Assembly (NCBI GenBank): GCA_024681215.1
Contig: JAILBG010000026.1
Span: 1-11,106 of the forward strand
Origin: RUG563 sp024681215
Lineage (GTDB): Bacteria > Bacillota > Clostridia > Christensenellales > Aristaeellaceae
Length of the DNA: 11,106 nt
Direction: 5' to 3'
This document shows, piece by piece, positions 5,790 to 11,106 of the stretch. A program made the position numbers and the translations under genes. A model generated the notes under the pieces. That model was given only the letters and a program-made list of their open reading frames with translations, was not told where the DNA came from and did not search any database. Every line of letters begins with the position of its first letter. Positions within the stretch are counted from its first letter, which is position 1.

Positions 5790-6119
5790 ATGGTGGATTA
5801 TTCGTCCATGGGAAAGCGCATGCGGATGAAGCGGCGTTCGCTGCGCATGTCCCAGGAGCATCTGGCCCGTTCCATCAATATTTCCACGTCCTATTACGGC
5901 AATATCGAACGCGGCATCCGCATCCCCAGCATCGACACCCTGGTGGCCATCGCCAACGCGCTGGGCACAGGCGTGGACTTTTTCTTAAGCGAAAGCCTCA
6001 CCTCCCCCCAGCTTCAGCGCAGCCAGAGCGAGATCCGCGTGCTGTCCCGCTACCTTAAGGATCAGATCGCGGAATTGGATTACAGCGACGCGCTTATGGA
6101 CTCTGCGGAGGACGAATAA
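5790..6119 (+). CDS. XRE-family helix-turn-helix transcriptional regulator
   Basis: 109-residue Cro/C1-type DNA-binding protein. Residues about 8-63 form the five-helix HTH domain: MKRRSLRMSQEHLARSINIS, then the recognition helix STSYYGNIERGIRIPSIDTL, ending in the usual LVAIANALGTGVDFFL. The C-terminal 45 residues are acidic and lack an obvious sensor or enzymatic domain. ATG at 5790 follows AAGGGGG (5775-5781) at 8 bp. It is transcribed alone, diverging from the zinc-ribbon gene, and the ABC-F promoter starts only 10 bp after its stop. Targets are unknown. Proximity to the resistance-type ABC-F gene might suggest regulation of it, but the ABC-F leader offers a better explanation for its control. 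Confidence 0.88.
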   Translation: MVDYSSMGKRMRMKRRSLRMSQEHLARSINISTSYYGNIERGIRIPSIDTLVAIANALGTGVDFFLSESLTSPQLQRSQSEIRVLSRYLKDQIAELDYSDALMDSAEDE

Positions 6120-6129
6120 CATTTTTTGC

Positions 6130-6158
6130 TTGCATTCCGCCGCGTTTTCGTTTATTAT
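6130..6158 (+). promoter_or_regulatory. Promoter of the ABC-F gene
   Basis: TTGCAT (6130-6135), 17-bp spacer, TATTAT (6153-6158); expected start near 6165. This gives a leader of about 175 nt before the ABC-F start codon, unusually long and filled with the upstream ORF and attenuator described next. Confidence 0.65.
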
Positions 6159-6188
6159 CTTATCAGAAACTGCTTGAAAGGGGTGGAA

Positions 6189-6296
6189 GGATGCGCATTT
6201 GATCGCTCTGCCGTCCGATTTTCAGGGATGCATGTAAAGGGATTTACGCCCTTTATTTTGCGTTCCGGCGGGCAGGTGCGATGCGCATCCTTTTTT
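6189..6296 (+). promoter_or_regulatory. Candidate transcription attenuator of the ABC-F gene
   Basis: GGATGCGCAT (6189-6198) is the exact reverse complement of ATGCGCATCC (6281-6290), which is followed at once by TTTTTT (6291-6296), giving a 10-bp terminator-like stem. Enclosed in it is a second hairpin, TAAAGGG/CCCTTTA (6235-6241 with 6249-6255), followed by ATTTT-type sequence. A competing partner for the 3' arm, GGATGC at 6226-6231, could make a shorter alternative stem. Whether the structure ends transcription by default and opens when a drug stalls the leader ribosome is inferred from the layout. Confidence 0.6.
6191..6202 (+). CDS. Three-codon upstream ORF (Met-Arg-Ile-stop) in the ABC-F leader
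   Basis: ATG CGC ATT TGA, preceded by a strong purine-rich ribosome binding site (AAAGGGG at 6177-6183, 7 bp before the ATG). The start codon lies inside GGATGCGCAT (6189-6198), the 5' arm of the terminator-like stem, so a ribosome on this mini-ORF would cover that arm. Known: ABC-F resistance genes in Bacillota, such as Listeria lmo0919 and Bacillus subtilis vmlR, are controlled by ribosome-mediated attenuation, with short upstream ORFs described. Inference: this is the sensing leader peptide. Its extreme shortness means it could also be chance, but the position and ribosome binding site argue against that. Confidence 0.6.
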   Translation: MRI

Positions 6297-6341
6297 GCGT
6301 TGCGTTCTTTTCGCTGCCCGTGAACCTGTTTGGAGGATACA

Positions 6342-7844
6342 ATGGCGAAAATACAGATTTCTCATTTGACCTTTGCCTATGAAGGCAGCCCCGACCTGAT
6401 TTTTGACGACGCTTCCTTTCAGCTGGACACCGATTGGAAGCTGGGCTTCATCGGGCGCAACGGCCGGGGAAAAACCACCCTGCTGCGCATCTTATGCGGA
6501 GAACTGGATTCCCACGGCGCCGTCAGCGCCCCGGTGCGCTTTGAGTACTATCCTTTCCCGGTGCCGGACCCGGGATCCTCTCCCCTGGCTCTGGCCGCTC
6601 AAATGGACGAAAAAAATGAAACCTGGCGCTTCCTCCGGGAAGCGGACCAATTGGATATCGGCCCGGACTGCCTCGGCCGGCCCTTCGCCACTCTCTCCGG
6701 CGGCGAGCAGGCCAAGGTGCTGCTGGCGATCCTGTTCGCGAAGGAAAATCATTTTCTCCTGATCGACGAACCCACCAATCACCTGGATATCGCCGGGCGG
6801 CAGGTGGTCAGCCGGTATCTGAACGGCAAAAAGGGCTTTATCCTCGTATCCCACGACCGGGCTTTCCTGGACGGATGCGTGGATCATATCCTTTCCATTA
6901 ACCGCGCCAGCATCGACGTCCAGAAAGGCAATTTCAGCACCTGGGAGGAAAACAAGCGCCGGCAGGATCAATTCAGCCTGGAGAAAAACGAAAAGCTGAA
7001 AAAAGAGATCTCTTCCCTCCGCGCCGCAGCGCGCCAGGCTCACGCCTGGGCGGACAAAGCGGAGAGCACCAAGATCGGCAACGTGCCCGGCGCCCACGAG
7101 CGGCCTAAAAACGCCCGGTCCTACGCCGGGGAAAAATCCCGCCGGATGCAGCAGCGCCGAAAGAATCTGGAAAACCGGATGGAAAAGGAAATCGAAGAAA
7201 AGGAAGGGCTGCTGGACGATCTGGAAAAGGCAGACGATCTGAAGATCTTTCCCCTGCGCCATCCGTCGAAAACGCTGATCCACTGCAAGGAAATGCTTTT
7301 TTCCTACGGCGGCGCCCCGGTGATCCCCCCGCTGTCCTTTACCCTTGAAAACGGCGGGATCCTGGCGCTGACGGGGCGGAACGGATGCGGCAAATCCAGC
7401 GTGCTCAGGGCCATCGCCGGCGAGATCCCCCTCTCCGGGGGCGAAATGCGCCTGGCCAGCGGGCTGATTCTTTCCATCGTGCCCCAGCACGCGCATCTTT
7501 CCGGGGATCTTCGGGATTATATCCGTGCCTCGGGAGCCGATGAAACGCTGTTCAAAACCATCCTGCGAAAGCTGGATTTTTCCCGGGCGCAGTTCGACAA
7601 GGACATGGCCTCCTTCAGCGCCGGCCAGCAGAAAAAGGTGCTCATCGCCCGAAGCCTGTGCCAGCAGGCGCATCTGTACCTGTGGGACGAACCGCTCAAT
7701 TACATCGACGTCCTCTCCCGCATGCAGATCGAGCGCCTGATCCGCGAATTTCATCCCACCATGATCCTGGTGGAGCATGACGCGGCGTTCCTGCGCAATA
7801 CGGGCGCGCGGCAGATCGATCTGGACAAAAGCGATCAACCGTAA
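6342..7844 (+). CDS. Lsa-like ABC-F ribosomal protection protein
   Basis: 500-residue cytoplasmic ATPase with two ABC domains and no membrane segments. ABC-F resistance proteins of the Lsa/Vga type enter the ribosomal E site and dislodge lincosamides, streptogramin A and pleuromutilins. Domain 1: Walker A 38-46 (GRNGRGKTT), signature LSGGEQ 118-123, Walker B with catalytic E143 (LLIDEPTNHLD). A charged interdomain linker (about 190-310) is the drug-displacing region of the family. Domain 2: Walker A 345-353 (GRNGCGKSS), a degenerate signature (SAGQQKK), Walker B with E450 (LYLWDEPLNYID). The WDEPLNY(I/L)D motif, the opening KI...L(T/S)FAY and overall similarity to remembered Lsa(A) sequence support the Lsa branch. 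ATG at 6342 follows TGGAGG (6331-6336) at 5 bp; an in-frame TTG at 6330 is rejected. The resistance spectrum is not provable from sequence. Confidence 0.88.
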   Translation: MAKIQISHLTFAYEGSPDLIFDDASFQLDTDWKLGFIGRNGRGKTTLLRILCGELDSHGAVSAPVRFEYYPFPVPDPGSSPLALAAQMDEKNETWRFLREADQLDIGPDCLGRPFATLSGGEQAKVLLAILFAKENHFLLIDEPTNHLDIAGRQVVSRYLNGKKGFILVSHDRAFLDGCVDHILSINRASIDVQKGNFSTWEENKRRQDQFSLEKNEKLKKEISSLRAAARQAHAWADKAESTKIGNVPGAHERPKNARSYAGEKSRRMQQRRKNLENRMEKEIEEKEGLLDDLEKADDLKIFPLRHPSKTLIHCKEMLFSYGGAPVIPPLSFTLENGGILALTGRNGCGKSSVLRAIAGEIPLSGGEMRLASGLILSIVPQHAHLSGDLRDYIRASGADETLFKTILRKLDFSRAQFDKDMASFSAGQQKKVLIARSLCQQAHLYLWDEPLNYIDVLSRMQIERLIREFHPTMILVEHDAAFLRNTGARQIDLDKSDQP

Positions 7845-7850
7845 TATAAT
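7822..7850 (+). promoter_or_regulatory. Promoter of the nucleotidyltransferase gene
   Basis: TGGACA (7822-7827), 17-bp spacer, perfect TATAAT (7845-7850). The -35 box lies in the last codons of the ABC-F gene, so the nucleotidyltransferase gene has its own start in addition to any read-through. Confidence 0.65.
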
Positions 7851-7886
7851 GGCTGCGGAATTCTTTCCGAAAGAGGTGTTTTTTCC

Positions 7887-8801
7887 GTGAAACCGCAATT
7901 GGTCATCATGGCCGCAGGGCTGGGCAGCCGCTTCGGCGGGCTCAAGCAGATGGCGCCCGTGGACGCCCAGGGCCATTGGATCATCGACTATTCCATCTTC
8001 GACGCCGTCCGCGCCGGCTTTGACAAGATCATTCTGATCGTAAAGCCCGAAAACGAGCAGCTGTTCCGCGACACCCTGGGCAAGCGCGTCGGCAGCCGGG
8101 CCAATATCGAATACGTGCATCAGCGGCCGGATATCCTGCCCGCCGGGTTCGTGATCCCGGAAGGCCGGGTGAAGCCCTGGGGCACCGCCCACGCCGTGCT
8201 CTGCGCCAAGGACGCTATCACCGCCCCCTTTTCCGTGATCAATGCCGACGATTTTTACGGCAAAGGCGCCTTTGAAACGATCTACGCCTATCTCACCTCC
8301 GATCACCCGGCAAACGAATACGCCATGGTGGGCTACCGGGTGGAAAACACGCTGACGGAAAACGGCTCCGTCGCCCGGGGCGTTTGCAATCTGGATGCCG
8401 GCGGCCAGTTCCTCACCGGCATCACCGAGCGCACCCGGGTGGAACCCCGGGAGGGCGGCGCCGCCTTCACCGAGGACGGCGGCGCGACTTATACCTTCCT
8501 TCCCGCGGGCACCACGGTTTCCATGAATTTCTGGGGCTTTCCGCCGGAGATCCTCAAAGAATTCGAGGATCGCTTCCCCGTTTTCCTGAAAGAGAACCTG
8601 CCCAAAAACCCGCTGAAATGCGAATACTTCCTGCCCCTGATCCCCAATCAGATGATCGCGGAAGGCAAGGCGCGGGTGCGGGTGCTGCCCTGCAGGGAAA
8701 AATGGTACGGCGTCACCTACCAGCCCGATATGCCCGCCTTCCAGGCCGCCATCCGGCGCATGAAGGACGCGGGCCTGTATCCCGAAGCCCTGTGGGGCTG
8801 A
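7887..8801 (+). CDS. Sugar-1-phosphate nucleotidyltransferase family protein
   Basis: 304-residue GT-A-fold NTP transferase of the family that joins a nucleoside triphosphate to a sugar or alcohol phosphate. Seen: the nucleotide-binding loop AAGLGSRFGGLKQ (9-21), the GTAHAV segment at 99-104, and the metal-binding-like strand VINADDF (117-123). GTG start at 7887 is supported by AAAGAGGTG (7870-7878) 8 bp upstream; no ATG lies nearby in frame at the N-terminus before the conserved loop. The substrate is unknown. The family includes glucose-1-phosphate and choline/phosphocholine-type transferases, and no partner kinase or glycosyltransferase gene is present. It ends before a terminator shared with the convergent esterase gene, so it is probably a single-gene unit. 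Confidence 0.85.
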   Translation: MKPQLVIMAAGLGSRFGGLKQMAPVDAQGHWIIDYSIFDAVRAGFDKIILIVKPENEQLFRDTLGKRVGSRANIEYVHQRPDILPAGFVIPEGRVKPWGTAHAVLCAKDAITAPFSVINADDFYGKGAFETIYAYLTSDHPANEYAMVGYRVENTLTENGSVARGVCNLDAGGQFLTGITERTRVEPREGGAAFTEDGGATYTFLPAGTTVSMNFWGFPPEILKEFEDRFPVFLKENLPKNPLKCEYFLPLIPNQMIAEGKARVRVLPCREKWYGVTYQPDMPAFQAAIRRMKDAGLYPEALWG

Positions 8802-8833
8802 CCGTATTTCCGGCTTTTTCGCATCCAAGCAAA

Positions 8834-8859
8834 AAACGGCCCGCGCAAGCAGGCCGTTT
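8834..8859. terminator. Bidirectional terminator between convergent genes
   Basis: AAACGGCC (8834-8841) and GGCCGTTT (8852-8859) form a perfect 8-bp stem with a 10-nt loop. On the + strand it is followed by TTTCTTGTTGTTT-like sequence; on the - strand by TTTTTTG (8836-8830). It serves both the nucleotidyltransferase (+) and the esterase (-). Confidence 0.88.
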
Positions 8860-8872
8860 CTTGTTGTTTCAA

Positions 8873-9958
8873 TCAATCCTGAAAGAGCAGCGGCAGGAAA
8901 TCGTGGATGCAGCGGCGCCACACGCCCCAGTCGTGGCCACCGGGATAAGTCCTGCGGATCATGTCCACGCCTTTTTCCTCCACGAATTCATCGTCCGCGG
9001 CAAAGGCGCTGAAATACTGGTCCTCCGTGCCCATGGCCCGGAAGAATACCCGGAAACTCCGGCGGAACTTTTCCTTATCGTCCAGCAGCTTCACGTGATC
9101 GTTGGGGATCTCGGGCCGCGGGAAGCGCAGGAACCCGCTGAACAGCCCGGCGTAGCCGAACAGATCCGGATTCGTCAGGGTGACGATGCTGGTCTGGAAG
9201 CTGCCCATGCTCAATCCCGCCATGGCTCGGTGCCACTTATCCGTCAGCACGGGATACTTGCTTTCTATGAAGGGGATCAGATCCTTCAGCAGCACCTGGG
9301 GGAACAGCATCCGGCCCATCAGCGGCTCGGTGTCCTTGCCCTGGGTCATGCCGTTGCCCATAACGATGATCATTTCCCGCATTTTTCCGCCCGCCAGCAG
9401 CCGGTCGGCGATCCGGCCCAGATGGCCCTGGTACACCCAGCCCGTTTCGTTTTCACCATAGCCGTGCTGCAGATACAGCACGGGATATTTTTTCATCGGA
9501 TCATAGCTCGCCGGAGTATACACCAGGCAGACTTCCTGCTTGCCGGTCACGGAGGAATCATAATAATGCCGGGTCACCGCACCGTGGGGAACCCCCTCCA
9601 AAGCGCCCCATTCCTCTTCCCCGGGCACGGGGATATCCAGAAAATTCATGGGCCGGCAGCAGCCGTAGCCGATGGGCAGATAGGGGCACAGCACGTCCGC
9701 CCCGTCCACCTTGAGAAAAAAGTACTGGAAGCCGCGGCCCAGGTCCACGGTGCCTTCCCATTCCTCATCCGTCACTTTCTCAAGCGGATGCATCCGCCCG
9801 AACTGATCCAGGGCCACTTCCTTGGCGTTGGGCGCTTTCACCCGCACTGTCACCCGCCCGTCCGGCAGGATCTCATACCCCTGGCTCCCGTCCCGGCTGG
9901 GCTCTCCCCAGTACGGATCAAAGGACACCGCCGTATCCAGCGGCCATTGCTTTTTCAT
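8873..9958 (-). CDS. Esterase D/feruloyl-esterase-type alpha/beta hydrolase with N-terminal beta-sandwich
   Basis: 361-residue predicted carbohydrate or acyl esterase. The N-terminal third (about 20-100; GRVTVRVKAPNAKEVAL to FFLKVDG) looks like the E-set/CBM48-like domain often fused to this family. The C-terminal part is a PF00756-type hydrolase: YTPASYDPMKKYPVLYLQHGYGE (strand and oxyanion region), nucleophile elbow G-L-S250-M-G, probable acid D313 (GTEDQYF) and catalytic H342 (GGHDWGVW). No signal peptide is visible, so it is probably intracellular, acting on imported acylated sugars or xylo-oligomer esters; this is inference. ATG at 9958 follows AGGAGA (9972-9967) at 8 bp; a longer in-frame start at 10042 lacks a site and overlaps the promoter. 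Transcribed alone between two terminators. Confidence 0.88.
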   Translation of the reverse strand: MKKQWPLDTAVSFDPYWGEPSRDGSQGYEILPDGRVTVRVKAPNAKEVALDQFGRMHPLEKVTDEEWEGTVDLGRGFQYFFLKVDGADVLCPYLPIGYGCCRPMNFLDIPVPGEEEWGALEGVPHGAVTRHYYDSSVTGKQEVCLVYTPASYDPMKKYPVLYLQHGYGENETGWVYQGHLGRIADRLLAGGKMREMIIVMGNGMTQGKDTEPLMGRMLFPQVLLKDLIPFIESKYPVLTDKWHRAMAGLSMGSFQTSIVTLTNPDLFGYAGLFSGFLRFPRPEIPNDHVKLLDDKEKFRRSFRVFFRAMGTEDQYFSAFAADDEFVEEKGVDMIRRTYPGGHDWGVWRRCIHDFLPLLFQD

Positions 9959-9995
9959 TTTTCCTTTCTCCTTTCCCCGATGCAGCGTTTTTTTC

Positions 9996-10024
9996 AATAT
10001 ATCAAATCCCCGCGGGACATACAA
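9996..10024 (-). promoter_or_regulatory. Probable promoter of the esterase gene
   Basis: On the - strand, TTGTAT (10024-10019), 17-bp spacer, TATATT (10001-9996); start expected near 9989, about 30 bp before the ATG. Both boxes deviate moderately from consensus. Confidence 0.5.
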
Positions 10025-10066
10025 GGCCTTTTCCCGCTTCATCGCAAAGATTGATCAGACGGCAGC

Positions 10067-10096
10067 AAAAACGGCGGACGCTTCCGCGTCCGCCGT
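10067..10096 (-). terminator. Strong intrinsic terminator of pckA
   Basis: On the - strand, ACGGCGGACGC (10096-10086), GGAA tetraloop, GCGTCCGCCGT (10081-10071) make a perfect 11-bp GC-rich stem followed by TTTT (to 10067). It lies 11 bp after the pckA stop codon. Confidence 0.93.
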
Positions 10097-10107
10097 GCCG
10101 GATCGTC

Positions 10108-11106
10108 TTACAGCTGAGGGCCGGCAGGAACCAGGGCCTTGCCCGCTTCGTTGCCTTCGTACTTGACGAAGTTCTTGATGAAGCGGCCCGCCAGATCCTT
10201 GGCCTTTTCATCCCACACCTTGGGATCGGCGTAGGTATCCCGGGGATCCAGGATGCCGCTGTCCACGCCGGGAAGAGCAGTGGGCACTTCAAAGTTGAAG
10301 TACGGGATCTTCTTGGTGGGGGCGTTGAGGATATCGCCGTTGAGGATGGCGTCGATGATGCCGCGGGTATCCTTGATGGAGATGCGCTTGCCGGTTCCGT
10401 TCCAGCCGGTGTTCACCAGGTAAGCCTTGGCGCCGCTCTTTTCCATCTTCTTGACCAGTTCTTCGGCGTACTTGGTGGGATGCAGCTCCAGGAAGGCCTG
10501 GCCGAAGCAGGCGGAGAAGGTGGGCGTGGGCTCGGTGATGCCGCGCTCAGTGCCGGCCAGCTTGGCGGTGAAGCCGGAGAGGAAGTAATACTTCGTCTGT
10601 TCCGGCGTCAGCACGGAAACGGGGGGCAGCACGCCGAAAGCGTCGGCGGAGAGGAAGATCACGTTCTTGGCGTCCGGGCCGGCAGAGGTGGGCCGCACGT
10701 TCTTGACGATCTTCTCGATGTGCTCGATGGGATAGGAAACGCGGGTGTTCTCGGTGACGGACTTATCGGCGAAATCGATCTTGCCGCTTTCGTCCAACGT
10801 CACGTTCTCCAGCAGCGCGTCCCGGCGGATGGCGTTGTAGATATCGGGCTCGCTGTCCTTATCCAGGTTGATGACCTTGGCGTAGCAGCCGCCTTCAAAG
10901 TTGAATACGCCGTTGTCGTCCCAGCCGTGCTCGTCGTCGCCGATCAGCAGGCGCTTGGGATCGGTGGACAGGGTGGTTTTGCCGGTGCCGGAGAGGCCGA
11001 AGAAGATGGCGGTGTTTTCGCCCTTCATATCGGTATTGGCGGAGCAGTGCATGCTGGCGATGCCTTTGAGGGGCAGATAGTAGTTCATCATGGAGAACAT
11101 GCCCTT
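10108..11106 (-). CDS. pckA: ATP-dependent phosphoenolpyruvate carboxykinase (C-terminal part)
   Basis: C-terminal 332 residues of the roughly 530-residue enzyme that interconverts oxaloacetate + ATP and PEP + CO2 + ADP; in anaerobes it often runs toward oxaloacetate for succinate formation, and toward PEP in gluconeogenesis. The frame stays open past the window edge (an upstream Lys-Gly precedes the Met at 11100), so the 5' part is missing only because of the window. Seen: the kinase-1a P-loop GLSGTGKTTLS, the metal-binding GDDEHGWDDNGVFNFEGG, RRDALLENV, the lid-region GTERGITEPTPTFSACFG, and NTGWNGTGKRI near the C-terminus, all in the order and spacing of bacterial PckA. It ends at TAA 10110-10108 before a strong terminator. 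The bacterial ATP-type assignment is firm because of near-identity to remembered E. coli PckA blocks. Confidence 0.98.
   Translation of the reverse strand, partial: KGMFSMMNYYLPLKGIASMHCSANTDMKGENTAIFFGLSGTGKTTLSTDPKRLLIGDDEHGWDDNGVFNFEGGCYAKVINLDKDSEPDIYNAIRRDALLENVTLDESGKIDFADKSVTENTRVSYPIEHIEKIVKNVRPTSAGPDAKNVIFLSADAFGVLPPVSVLTPEQTKYYFLSGFTAKLAGTERGITEPTPTFSACFGQAFLELHPTKYAEELVKKMEKSGAKAYLVNTGWNGTGKRISIKDTRGIIDAILNGDILNAPTKKIPYFNFEVPTALPGVDSGILDPRDTYADPKVWDEKAKDLAGRFIKNFVKYEGNEAGKALVPAGPQL

Noticed and set aside
6126..6323. 65-codon + strand frame in the ABC-F leader
   Set aside because: It would start before the predicted transcription start and read through the attenuator. No ribosome binding site or protein-like composition; the three-codon ORF with a strong site fits better.
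6492..8921. 809-codon open frame on the - strand across the ABC-F and nucleotidyltransferase genes
   Set aside because: It runs antisense through two genes with clear motifs, spans their intergenic promoter and a terminator, and encodes no recognisable domain. Such frames are a by-product of GC-rich codon use.
8384..10054. 556-codon + strand open frame across the end of the nucleotidyltransferase and the esterase
   Set aside because: It overlaps two convincing genes and their shared terminator, is rich in His, Pro, Gly and Arg in shadow-frame style, and has no supporting ribosome binding site.

Overview
The window joins the end of an integrated mobile element (about 1-4550) to a stretch of ordinary chromosome (about 4550-11106). 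The host looks like a Gram-positive member of the Bacillota, probably a fairly GC-rich gut-type Clostridia. Reasons: strong GGAGG-type ribosome binding sites, near-consensus sigma-A promoters (TTGACA/TATAAT), a Tn916-type integrase, an Lsa-like ABC-F protein, a short MntR/DtxR regulator and an ATP-type PEP carboxykinase. Species cannot be named from this sequence alone.

Mobile element, 1 to about 4550 (+ strand genes). In order: a MobV-type relaxase cut by the left window edge, a VirE/VapE-family P-loop ATPase, a gene-free stretch with 12 copies of GTTGAC (either orientation) and a strong hairpin, then a small helix-turn-helix (excisionase-like) gene overlapping a tyrosine integrase gene. The integrase ends 60 bp from the 3' end of a tRNA-Pro(GGG) gene. 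That is the layout of an integrative mobilizable element: Int and Xis for site-specific integration and excision, MobV for nicking and conjugal mobilization by a helper, and the VirE-like ATPase with the repeat array as a possible replication module. The left end and the second att copy lie outside the window. The xis/int part is visibly more AT-rich than mob/virE and the chromosome, so the element looks mosaic.

Chromosome, 4547-6119. Reading leftward: tRNA-Pro with a perfect TTGACA-17-TATAAT promoter, a metal-responsive DtxR/MntR-family repressor, and a small two-zinc-ribbon protein with a long, possibly structured leader. Reading rightward: an XRE-family helix-turn-helix regulator.

Chromosome, 6120-8801. 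An Lsa-like ABC-F protein (predicted ribosome protection against lincosamide, streptogramin A and pleuromutilin drugs) follows a ~175-nt leader. The leader has a promoter, a strong ribosome binding site, a three-codon upstream ORF (Met-Arg-Ile-stop), and a terminator-like long stem whose 5' arm overlaps that mini-ORF. This is the layout of a ribosome-dependent antibiotic-sensing attenuator and is the most interesting structure in the window. A nucleotidyltransferase (sugar-1-phosphate type) follows from its own promoter.

Chromosome, 8802-11106 (- strand). A bidirectional terminator separates the nucleotidyltransferase from a convergent alpha/beta-hydrolase esterase with an N-terminal beta-sandwich domain. 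Upstream of the esterase are an 11-bp GC-rich terminator and the C-terminal two-thirds of ATP-dependent PEP carboxykinase (pckA), cut by the right edge.
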